Shown here: positions 10,952 through 20,841 of the stretch, one piece after another
Layout: the number at the start of each line of letters is the position of its first letter
Position numbering within the stretch: the first letter of the stretch is position 1
Assembly (NCBI GenBank): GCA_030272585.1
Contig: BSYQ01000001.1
Span: 11,175,001 to 11,239,000 of the forward strand
Reading direction: 5' to 3'
Source: Bryopsis sp. KO-2023
Lineage: Eukaryota > Chlorophyta > Ulvophyceae > Bryopsidales > Bryopsidaceae
Length of the DNA: 64,000 nucleotides
The notes under the pieces: generated by a model
Database searches by the model: none
Told to the model about the DNA's origin: nothing
What the model saw: only the letters and a program-made list of their open reading frames with translations
Translations under genes and position numbers: made by a program

Positions 10952-11090
10952 TACACCACACAACATATGGTTGCAGTCAGTGAACACAGGGAAAAAACAA
11001 ATCTGTGGAATAATTCAACTGTACACCACACAACTTTATATGGTTGTAGTCAGTGACCAGGGGAAAAACAGATCTGGGGTACAATTCAAC
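10952..11090. repeat. Diverged tandem duplication of about 70 bases
   Basis: Two consecutive copies (10952-11021 and 11022-11090) both start TACACCACACAAC and share the blocks ATGGTTG.AGTCAGTGA and AATTCAACT/AATTCAAC. Differences are spread along the unit. It borders the 3' end of the FtsH fragment. Confidence 0.8.
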
Positions 11091-11626
11091 AGTTGAATTA
11101 TACCACCTGCTGGAAATCGCCAGATGATCCATGGTGGTGATGTCGTCATTGCCAAAGATGAACTCCTCAGCAATGCAACCTCCCAAAGCAACAGCCATCT
11201 GGTTCTCGAGGAGGAGCAACTAGTCCTGATTCAAGCCTCTCAGCAAAGAAAGTCAATCCTCCAACAGCTCCTCAGCGAACGAAGAAAATCTTGGTGACTG
11301 GGTCGTACTCTGGCATCAATGCACGCATAAGGGCATGTCCAGCCTCGTTGTATGCAACCAGCTTCCTCTTATTGTCAGACATGACAGTCTGATTTTTCTC
11401 AGTACCAGCAACAATCCTTTCGAGAGCGTCCGCAATTTCTTCCTCAGGAGATTTCCTTGAGGTTTCGGCGGGCCGCCAAAATAGCTGCCTTGTTCATCAA
11501 ATTCTGGAGATCAGCACCAGTGAACACAGGGGTTTGTTGGGAGATCTTCTCAACATTGACATCCTTGCCGATGGTCTTTACCCTTGAGGAGGATCTTGAA
11601 GATATATCGCCACAAATCACAGACAA
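11091..11626 (-). pseudogene. FtsH-type AAA protease fragment, broken
   Basis: FtsH proteases are membrane-anchored ATP-dependent zinc metalloproteases of bacteria, plastids and mitochondria. Reading down the minus strand I see GKDVNVEKISQQTPVFTGA, DLQNLMNKAAILAARRNLK, then EEEIADALERIVAGTEKN, AYNEAGHALMRALMPEYDP, GGLTFFAERLESGL and ENQMAVALGGCIAEEFIFG. This is the lid and start of the protease domain of a plastid-type FtsH. The gene is broken: a frame change follows NLKEIS (near 11450), an in-frame TGA stands at 11272-11274 where the family has Arg, and the first His of the HEAGH zinc motif is Asn (NEAGH). Both ends are missing and there are no introns, so it is a truncated, perhaps reverse-transcribed copy. 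It sits inside the inverted-repeat-bounded element. Confidence 0.88.
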
Positions 11627-12482
11627 ATGAATTTTATTTATTTTATTCTTCCAGGGGGCGGTGGTGGCTGAATTGCTCTTATTGAGTTTTTATGATTCAA
11701 CTGATATATGTATATATTTTTCCCAACGTTCTTTCTCAAAGCAAGCAGAGTCGTTCGGTTGCATTGTTCTCTGTGTCTAAAACTTTGATTTCGAATTGAT
11801 TTTTCGTTGAAATTATTTTGAAGGGGTATTTCCTCAGGATGCATTTTTCTATGATAATAATGGAATTTGATTCTGGAAGGTTTTTTTCCATATTCGTGTT
11901 TTTCTTGTTCTTTCTACTGTCGTCTTATGCGGGGCCCTCAGTTCAGATGGCACAGAGCTGGCTGACGAGCTTGAGCCGCCCGTCAGTGAATTCCCTCAGG
12001 AGAAATAAAACTAGTAAGTTCATAATCATCATAATAATGAATCAAGATGAATGGAGATTAAAGAGGACCACTAGCGTCCCTTTTTTTGTCTCGGAAGTCA
12101 GTTTCTTATTGTTAGGAAAGGTGGGAAATATATTATATTATATTATTATTATTATTATATTATTTTATATTTTTATTCATACTGATCATTTAATAAAGAA
12201 AAATGATACTATTATATAATACATATAATAGTTTGGCTGCTTAATTGCAACATTTGTGGTCCTTCCCCTTCCCCCCTTTTCCCACATTGTCTCTCTTTTT
12301 CTTGCTATTTTTGGTTGTTTATTCTGGATTTTTTGGTGAATTGTTCAGACAGGCATTGGTTTGTGGAGGCAGACAGAGGGGCCCACTAAATCGTTCCACG
12401 GTAATAGAAGCTTGTTGTATGCAGCCCATTACCTGTTCATGAACCAAAGCTGATTTTTTAATCCTTCTATTTTTTGTGCCAG

Positions 12483-12601
12483 AGTCGGACCCATACTTGT
12501 TGTGCAGAGCGATATTATTGATGAGGATGTGTTGGGAGTGCCACCGATTCTCTTCGAACTGAAAATCTCTCAAACTGAAAATATCTCAGCAATCCTACCA
12601 G
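12483..12601 (+). CDS. Orphan exon-like segment (about 40 codons)
   Basis: It follows a TTTGTGCCAG acceptor and ends at CCAG/GTGTGA. The open frame reads VGPILVVQSDIIDEDVLGV followed by PPILFELKISQTENISAIL. It is preceded by AT-rich sequence and, at 11940-12003, by another acidic stretch (ELADELEPPVSEFPQ) that could be a further exon. No family recognised. Its position inside the putative transposon suggests a captured fragment, but it could equally be an exon of a gene into which the element is nested. Confidence 0.35.
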
Positions 12602-12965
12602 GTGTGAAAAACAAAAACCTCACACCAGGACATACCAAAGAGGTGACTATTTTTTTCTTTTTTTGTTGGTTTGTTTTCGTTTTTTTCTTGTCTTGGTTTT
12701 ATTTATTTATTTCATTTCTCTGTGTGAACCTCTGAACTTGTAACGACTTATGCTTCAAATCGTTACGAAGGTGCAAAAAGGAGTGCATAATTTTTTGTAG
12801 AATGATTATTCTCTTGTCCATTCTTTTTTTTTTTTTTTTAGGTCTCGAAAAAGGTGTCAACTTGTGAATTGGCAGTTGGGGATACATTGATTCGTGTGTT
12901 TGATTTTTTTAAATTAGACTTTTGAATGTCGGAGTTCCAAAATAAGAACTTCCTAAGCCTACAAA

Positions 12966-13085
12966 ATCATGCTACAAAAGAAGGAATTTCCCACTTCAGT
13001 TTTTCCACCAATCAATCTTACAACTCTTACCATGCGCAAAAGGAAAAAAGGAAAAAAAAGGAAAAGGAAAGCACCCACCGCTCAG
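12966..13085 (-). repeat. Right terminal inverted repeat of the putative transposon
   Basis: Complement of the left repeat with scattered differences. It ends GCACCCACCGCTCAG, after which the candidate target duplication TTGGA follows. Confidence 0.7.
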
Positions 13086-13343
13086 TTGGAAAAACAACAA
13101 CGATTAAGTGATCAGTTTTTTCCACCTTCATCTACTACTGTTCTTTTTTCACGGTGCAATTTCAGAGATACGTTTTTCATTCTTGGGAAGGAAAAAAAGA
13201 ATCTGGAACTGAAACTGCAGAACACAATTTCTTCAGGGTTTTTCACGCTTTTTAAGTTTTTTAAACCTCAAAAACATCATAAAAGAAGATTCAAGACCTG
13301 TTCATCGTCCCCCCCCCTTCTGGAAAATTGTACATGTCTTAAT

Positions 13344-14035
13344 ACAGCTCCTTTATACACCTTTTCCAATGCTTGCAAGCTGTATTTCTCGTCTTTCACA
13401 GCCTTTTCTTTGGTCGATCGAATGCTGCTCAGCGCTTCCCTGCACTCTTCTGCCAAGTTCGACAACAACGGATTCGATTTTTGGATTCTCTCTTCCACCC
13501 TGGTCTTCTCGTCAAGCCAAGACTTCAATTCCAACCTCATTTTCGTCTTTTCCTCCAGCAATGCCGAATGCTCCTGAACACACCAGACTCTTTGATGTTT
13601 TCGAAAAACCAGCACCTGTCAGAATCACGGAAATCAGCATCAAAATATATTACATGTAATCTAATATGGCACATATCGATTCTTGCACTTGTTTTGTTGT
13701 TTTAGATTTAACAACGTTTTTTTTTAACTTCGATTTTTTTTTAACTTCGATAAATCAACCAAGCAGAGTCCTTCCCACAGGAACTTTTTTTTTTTTTCAC
13801 TTTTTTTTCAACCAGTCAAGCAGGAAAAATAGGTGTCTTTTTTTCTGTAAGCAAGGAAAAAACTTACAACAATATTAACGGGTTTGGATCTTAATAGCAA
13901 AAGAAAAAAGAACAAGAGAAATGCTCACTTTCATCGCCGCTTCGATTCTTTTCTGGAGTTCGGCTCCGTTTTGCTCTTGGTACGATTCTCGATCGAGATC
14001 TGCCTTTAAAACAGCTTCGGTTTCCTGTGTTTCAC
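13344..14035 (-). CDS. Coiled-coil protein, partial
   Basis: Two minus-strand exons are visible. The upstream one (about 13929-14035) reads LKADLDRESYQEQNGAELQ and KRIEAAMK and ends at a GTGAGC donor in phase 0. The downstream one (about 13344-13635) reads EKTKMRLELKSWLDEKTRVE, SNLAEECREALSSIRSTK and DEKYSLQALEKVYKG. The heptad-like pattern and charge predict a long coiled coil. No N- or C-terminal exon was found; the downstream side runs toward the inverted-repeat element at 13085, which may have removed it. I do not recognise the family. Confidence 0.5.
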
Positions 14036-14049
14036 AAGTCAATGCATCT

Positions 14050-15495
14050 TCCAGGCTTCATACTGCGATAAACAATAAAAAGGTTCCATAAACCACCACC
14101 ACACACGCAAAAAATCAAACCATTTAGCACATGGAAAAAAAAACAAATGCACGTCTTCCTTTCCATCAAAATGAAAATCAATCCATCTGGGATGTCTTTC
14201 AGATGGATTATTTAAATTCCCCCCCCCCATTGCTGCTCAAAATTCCAATGCAGTAGACACATGACTAATGTTTTGGACGATGGATGCGTAACACGACAGG
14301 CGAAAAGAATGGTGAATTAATTTCTCTCCTGATGCATCCACACATTGAAGTATTTTGAAGCACCCCCACCTATAATATCTAACAAGAAAATGGGGGGTGG
14401 TTATGCATGACCGAAAATCTTACCTTGGGCCATCGATGAGTAGGAGAAGAAAACAAAATGCCCTTTTCTTTTTCCAAATATCTAACCCTCCCTTCCGCAT
14501 CCCCCAATGTTTCTTCTCCACCATCGATCTAACCATTCATCGACAAGTAACGCTTCAACTCCAACAGTTGGGCATTGGTCCAATTCTAGAATCCAGATAG
14601 GGGGACCCGCCCACCCCCCCTTCCTCGATTTTGTTTTCCTTAAGTCGGATGACTCATCATCCACTCATCAGGATTGGGGGTTGGGTGTGTGGTTGGATTG
14701 GGAAGAGCCCTCAGTGTGGTCATTGGTGGAGACCTCGGCGTACGGTCAGCTGGAGAACTTCCAGACATGGGGTGATCGCCCTCCCCAGAAGCGGTCTATG
14801 GAAGGGAAAAAAAACAAGGAAATCGGATCCAAGAAAAAATACTGAAAAAAAAAGACCACCACCATCTTCTGGATATGGCCCCAGAAATTGTTGGAAAGAA
14901 GAACCTTCCCACACACCCCAAAAAAACAAGAAATGAAAGAAAGAAAGACTTCTATAATGAGTGGATTAATAAAATACCCTGCTTACCACAAAACATTCAG
15001 AATAACATTCCGTCGCCTCCAGAATTATATACTAGAGTTAAGAAGCGTACCTGGACTAGCTCCATCCCATCAGGTATGAAAAATCTCGACAAAAATCTGT
15101 CATCGATATCTTGCAGTCGGCTAGATATGCCCGTTCGGTTCATTCCTCAAATTTTCCCCAGAATTCCCCCACCAGAGCTCTCTTTGGCGCTGTTCGGGCT
15201 GCCTGCATCAGCAAACAGAAACCCTTTCAAATCGAAATGTGCATTTCTACTAAAAAGGGAGTGCGGGTGTGGATAATGCTTTATTATTGAATGTGTTTAT
15301 TGCCGATTTGCACAGAGGAGGTTCCTGAATGAATCATGTGTGCAAGTAAAAAGGGAAAAACGATGTCAATTCTAAAACTCTGTTTGCTTTTTTTTCAAGA
15401 AAAAAACACCTCTTCCTCCAACCCCCCCCCCCCCCCAAACCAAAAAGAGTTTTATTGTTAGGGGAGAGGGCTTTTTCTTTTTTCCTTTTTTTTCT
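14050..15495. other. Intron-like region with possible exchanger tail exons
   Basis: Mostly homopolymer-rich sequence. A minus-strand frame from ATG 14769 to about 14641 is Pro/Thr-rich (SPPMTTLRALPNP). A second minus-strand stretch near 15060-15200 reads RTAPKRALVGEFWGKFEE before an in-frame TGA. Either could be part of the C-terminal tail of the exchanger gene upstream, but neither joins cleanly. Confidence 0.3.
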
Positions 15496-15499
15496 TTTA

Positions 15500-18400
15500 A
15501 ACCTGATTGGGATGGAGATCCTGCGGTTTCGATCCCTTCCAGCAATGTTGAGTAAGCGGGCTCCGAGCATCGAAGGTCAAATCGTTCAAGCAACCAAGTG
15601 GTGGCTCCCCCGTTCACCACCACAGCAATAAAAACGATAAAAAACACCAATGTCAAAAATACCTGCAAGCAAAGAGGAACCAAAAAATATGAGATATTCA
15701 TAAACAAAATCCACAGTGTTTTTGTGCCTCCCCTCTTTCATCCAAACTAAGAATAAAAGTTACTTTAAAAAAATAAAAATTCAGATGAGTGCACCACTGA
15801 TCTTTTTTGGAGGAGGAGCAGATCAGGAAAAAAAGAACATTCCATTATACAATAACGATAGTTACTTCTTTTCCTAAACTTTTCCAAAAAAACGATTTGA
15901 TCAATTTACAAAAAAGGCATGTGTATATTTTTATTATTTTTCATTGAAAAAAACAGACATGAAAAAACTTCAGCCATTTTGAAAAGAAAACGGTACTTGG
16001 TGGTGTGCCTCCTGTTTCCAGACTCTCTCTCTCTTTTCTTTTTGATAATTTGATAATTTCTTTTTTTTTAATTTAATAATTTAATTGTTTTATTTATATC
16101 TTACTTTATTTTTTATTTTATTTTATTTTACTTTATTTCATTTTATTTCATTTTTTCATTTTTCCTTACTTTATTCTTTCATTTTTTTTATTTCACCACC
16201 TCAACAGAGAAAAAGGCAAAACAAAACGGCCTCAGGTTGTAGAAACATATACATCACCAGGGTCCAAAAAGAAAAGAGGAACAAATATCAAAAACATTTA
16301 AAAAAATATCAAAATATCAACGTTTCCTTTATCATTTTGGTGCGGATTCTTTGGCACCTCCTTGTTTTTTTGGGGTTTTTTACGATTTGTTTCATCAACA
16401 TGTCCAGAATGAGCGAATTCTATTTTTGTTTTTGTTTATTTTATTTTCGAACCTCCACCTTTCCTCTGTGAAATATACAACACAAAACAAGAAAATACTC
16501 ACTAGGAAAGCCCACATCATGCCTTCATGGTTGAAAAGCGTGGTTCCGACGTAAATGAAAACAAAGGTTTCTGACATGTAGGCCAGGATTTTGAAAAACC
16601 CAACGCTGCGATTCTCGGCAGTTCGAGACAAATTCGGCCTCGTGTATTTCGCCATCATCTGAAACAAAAGAAAACCAACATTACTATTTTGGACAAATAA
16701 TAAATTTTATAAAAACCCACTTCATTTTAAATTAAAGCACACATTGCCACAGAAGCATTTCGAAACACAAGCCCGGAAAGCCAAAAAAACAGAAAACCCA
16801 ACAATCATTTTTTTAATAATTTTCTTAAGTTTTTCGATTAATGAGAAGGGTGTCATGATGAAACCTCACCACTGCTGCCTCCCCGCCCCCTTATTACTAT
16901 TTAAAAAAAAAAAAAAAAGACGATCGTGTATTCGAAGCATCGCAAACTCACCATTCCACAGAAGAGGATTGCGACAATACCAGACTACCCCAGGCTTTCC
17001 GCAGTGAAAAAACTGTAGCGTGCCAGCAAGACCACCAGACTGGCCTCCACCGGGGAATGCTTGTTTCTGACCACATCTGTTTTGAAAGCCAGCGAAGCGA
17101 TGAAGCCATACGCAATGCAGATCAACATGGAGCAGACGAAAATTTCGACAAAGGTGAGCATTCCGAACATGACCAGCTTGAAAGTGACGTCCTTTTTGAG
17201 GAAAGTCAGCAAGGATCGAAACAGAACGATGGCCACCGCATCATTGAAGATGGACTCTCCGAAAACCAAGGTGTACAAATCTGGGTGGGCTTGGAGTCTT
17301 TGAAACACTGATAGCACCGACACCTGTCCATTCACCCCCCCCCCCCAAAAAAACAAAATTGACTACAAATTAACAGCGAAACATTGCAAAAAAGGCAGCA
17401 AGAAGAGTCGGTTCAAAGAAACAAAAAAAAACCCACCTCAACTGCTAGTCGACATCTCAACAATCAAATGTAAGTTTAAAACTTGAAACTCAGTTTTCAG
17501 TTTTCAAGTGCGGAGAACTGACCGGGTCTGTAGCACTGATCACGGCTCCGAATATGAGGGATTCCAAGAAAGTAAAAGCAAAACATAACCCCATTGCTCC
17601 GGCTGCCCACCTACGATCGGTTCCAACAAATTAAACATATTTCAAAGAAAAGAAAACAGATATTTTTTTTTTCTTTACAGATGTGCGCAAGACTGGGACG
17701 ATTTAAAAAGAAAAAGTGCAGCGAAATCAGCCAACCAGAGGCAAAATGTAAAAAGCTAATTCAAAATAATAAAAGCTGTGCATATATACATTAAAATTTA
17801 TTGAATTATATTTATTTAGGGGGGACGGAGTGCTCACATCGTGAAGCCAATCAAGATTGTGGACATGGCGGTTCCAATAAATGCATAAGCACAGATGGCA
17901 CCAGCATTTTGGAGGAACCTGTTGAATACACACACACACATACAGATCACCTTATTTTTCATTCCAATGTCTATTGTTGGTGTTTTTTCTTTCTTTTTTT
18001 CTTTTTTTTTTTTTGGGGGGGGGGGGGGTTCTTGGAATCCTCTAGTATTCCAACCTGCAAAAGCAGAGGCAAAAATCCACATCAAGAAAAAATAATTTTA
18101 TAAGATCGGTCAACCTTGATGCTTTTTTTTTTGGCTCATCCCTAAGGAAAGTATTCACAAACTCTCAGGCTTCCACTTTTTTTTTCCCCTCATCATAGTT
18201 CTTTATATTTTGGTCAAAACTATGGGATGAGAATGGTATCGATTTTACTGTCGGCTCATCTCAGGAATTATTTATTAAAAAAAAAAACCTGGAACACCCT
18301 CCTCTCGGTTTGACATCCAGTGAGTAGCCAGCTTCAAATATAATCGGTGGCAGAAGTGCAAAGTAGAAGAAATAACCCTGCAAAATTTTGAATTCAAGAT

Positions 18401-18845
18401 CAAAACAACCAAAAAGCCAAAAAAACAAACAAAAAAGCCACTCTCAGGGAAAAACCTTTAAACAAAAAGCAATATGTAACGGAAAGAAATCAAGACGCCT
18501 CAAACTAGGCATCATGAAAATCCTGAAATTTCTTCGGCCGTTTCTCAAAACTGATATTTTCCCCCCGACAAAATGATAATAAAACACAGCAAAGTTATCG
18601 TCTTTTATACCAAAAAATAAAACCTTGATCTAGTTTGCATCAAATTATTGATTTGTTTTGACATGGGTCGCCTGACGAACCTTAAAAGATAGCCAATCTT
18701 GAAAAGTTTCGTCTTTTCCTGTCGTTTTTGCCACCCAGCCCAGGAGCACCCCCAATAACATCGCAGCAGCTGCTTCTGGTATCCATCATATTTTCTTCCA
18801 TTCCAACAGATGCCCTATGGTCAATGCCAACCCCAATAGGATCAT
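15500..18845 (-). pseudogene. NHE-type Na+/H+ exchanger with two in-frame stops
   Basis: CPA1-family exchangers swap Na+ or K+ for H+ across endomembranes or the plasma membrane. Minus-strand exons in order: 18681-18845 (LALTIGHLLEWKK, WIPEAAAAMLLGV), about 18293-18377 (FALLPPIIFEAGYSLDVK), 17838-17918 (NAGAICAYAFIGTAMSTIL), about 17523-17587 (ESLIFGAVISATDPV), 16952-17323 (LYTLVFGESIFNDAVAIVLF), 16503-16658 (ILAYMSETFVFIYVGTTLF) and about 15520-15665 (VNGGATTWLLERFD). These match endosomal NHX5/6- and NHE8-like exchangers. The introns are intact, so this is not a reverse-transcribed copy. A TGA at 18786-18788 follows WKKI where relatives have an aromatic residue, and a TAG at 16985-16987 interrupts SLG.SGIVAILFCGM. 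The exon that should encode the GLRGA motif is not visible between 15.7 and 16.5 kb. A decayed gene or a poor assembly is likely. A possible first exon lies at about 18870-19000. Confidence 0.85.
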
Positions 18846-19149
18846 CTAAAAACAAACATGATAAACTGCAATTCCAAAGAAAAACACACTGGATACACCT
18901 CCTCCTTCGAAAGAAACCTAGAAGAGCCAAGAACTCTAGACACAGCGTGCATCACAGTGTTCTGATAGTCCCTGGACGCTGCGCCACTTTCCATCCACAC
19001 CACCTGACGACATAGCTGTGATTCAGCCGAACGAACCTCACAAGAAAGGCCAGCCAACCCTCCCAGCGTCCGTGTCGTGCATCAAAGCTACATACGCACG
19101 CACGCCAACGGCAGCAAGGGGGTCCTCACTTTGTCGTTACGAAAAGCAT

Positions 19150-19499
19150 TTAAGGAATTACCCTACGAAGCTCTGCGTCCCGCACAGGGCAGGAGTGTCA
19201 CGCGGGGCGAGCGCGATGCCCGACGCAGGATTTCGACGTCTCGCCAGGCGCATTGGTGGTGGTGGGGGACGACGGAAAGCAGCGGCGGGAGCAGGTCAAG
19301 CAAGACTTCGTCGTGCCGCTGATGCCGTGCGGAGCAAGAAGTGTGTCGCCGAAGCGCGGACTTGACGACGTGGAAAATCAACACTTTTTAAAATTTTCGG
19401 AGTAACAGCATTCGGTCTGATGGCGTTCGGACTTGCGACATTCGGACTTACGGCATTCGGACTGACACGCATTCGGACTAATGGCATTCGGACTGAAGG
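19150..19499 (+). repeat. Dispersed repeat R, copy 3, with terminal tandem units
   Basis: About 350 bases align with R copies 1 and 2, with scattered substitutions and several small length changes (for instance a gap of about ten bases before the GTCGTGCCGCTGATGCCGTG stretch). The frame open in copy 1 is broken here. It ends with the same six TTCGGACT units (from 19408) and GGACTGAAGG, after which the sequence diverges from copy 1. The copy lies between the exchanger remnant and GPKOW. Confidence 0.88.
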
Positions 19500-20841
19500 G
19501 AGTTCACGTCAAGCTTGGGGTTACTTGAAGTAACGGCGGAAGCAGAACACACCAGGATCCCTCCAACGGATACATGAGTTGATCAACATGATCGAGGCAA
19601 TCACACACGACTCGGCGAAACTACGATGCGGAAGCATCACGTTGAACGGAACACAGCGGGAAAGGTTGAACAGAACCAAAGCTTTGCTTTGGACCCGTTG
19701 TTACCCTTACTCAGCCCAGCGATTACCTCTTTGGCGATATGACGAGGATTCCGAGGCGTGGGGCGGGGTTGAAATTCGGAAGTGGATATGGAAGTATGGA
19801 TGGGCCGCTCTGCCCCTAGCGTAGGCTATACGACAGAAAACGAGAAGATCTGAACAGCCAAGAATTTAATTGGTAGTGCTGTCACTACGGAAATAGGTTC
19901 AAACCCTGACTGTGCATGCCAGTTGCAAAAAGCTGCCATTGCAAGTTGCTTGCAACCCGGTTCAGGCGCCCAAATTGACGCCATTGTCCTCGACCCCCTT
20001 CGAAACCAACAGAAAAATGGGATGAACATGTGGTGGTGGGAAGCAGCACATATGAAATCTCCACTTAGACTTCTCTGGAGGATTTATTCTGGTTATGATA
20101 TGCAAAGATCACGAACAGTGACTCAGCGCATCATGATGGGCGTCCGCGCGCGGCCAGAGTGCGCAATGGTAGATATTGGCAATACGCACATGTCAAGCAG
20201 AGGTTTGGAGGTGTCAAGTTAACTTGACATAACGTCGTTCGGCGTCACCGCAGTTACCAGTAGCTTCGTCTTGCGTTCGGTGGTCTGATAGGGTGTCGCT
20301 CACAGTTTTTGCTTTCAATTGGTGGTGACAAAAAGTTGGAACACTGTTTGCCGACCGTGGGGCAGCGACTTGTCCAATCGTGCAAGAGTTTGACTGTCGC
20401 CCTCCTTGAGGAACTGAGCGCCGGACCGTTCGACCTACAGAGAGATGGACGGTGGCCACTAAAGAACAGTAATTCCTTTCTCGCAAGAGCATTTACGATG
20501 GTGTACTGTGTGAACTCACAACCCAAACCGACGAAACGCCCAGCGTGGAGGCGTTTCTTGGTAGGTCGAAAACAAGGCTGGAGTGGTTTCTACGTGTACA
20601 TGTACAGAGCAAAGAAATCCATTTGTTGCTGGAAAAGCGCCCAGAACGAACCGATTCTCAAGACCGTTAAAGACACAGTTCGCTGTGGTACTCAATGCTG
20701 ACCAGTGAAACAGTAATCTTCGCAAAACAATTCCTGACTAATCTGGCAAAACTTTGTCACACTTCCTTGGGTCTGCAGCATGCCTTTCATGGGGACCTGG
20801 TTCTTCCTGCTTTCGTAGACAGCCCTGCGCAGTTCTGACAC
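19500..20841. other. Gene-free stretch with short perfect palindromes
   Basis: Base composition is more even than in the introns around it. There is a 15-base palindrome GTTACTTGAAGTAAC at 19520-19534, just after R, and an 18-base perfect palindrome TGTCAAGTTAACTTGACA at 20212-20229. A 130-codon open frame at 20309-20701 has no recognisable motif. I see no exon that I would call. Confidence 0.5.

Larger units (their letters stand above)
10461..13085. mobile_element. Putative non-autonomous DNA transposon carrying captured gene pieces
   Basis: The ends are imperfect inverted repeats of about 120 bases: 10461-10581 starts CTGAGCGGTGGGTGC and 12966-13085 ends with its complement GCACCCACCGCTCAG. 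The pentamer TTGGA flanks both ends (10456-10460 and 13086-13090), consistent with a 5-base target duplication, though five bases can match by chance. No transposase is seen inside. The interior holds a broken FtsH fragment on the minus strand and at least two exon-like pieces on the plus strand. That layout resembles gene-capturing (Pack-type) elements of plants. The superfamily is not assigned. Confidence 0.55.

Noticed and set aside
18681-18845. TGA read as a sense codon (alternative genetic code)
   Set aside because: Several intact genes here end in TGA (GPKOW, CYP23-like, EF-G-like), and the same exchanger gene also has a TAG. Decay or error is simpler.
20309-20701. 130-codon plus-strand frame upstream of GPKOW
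   Set aside because: Overlapping frames on the other strand are equally long and no motif or splice pattern supports it.
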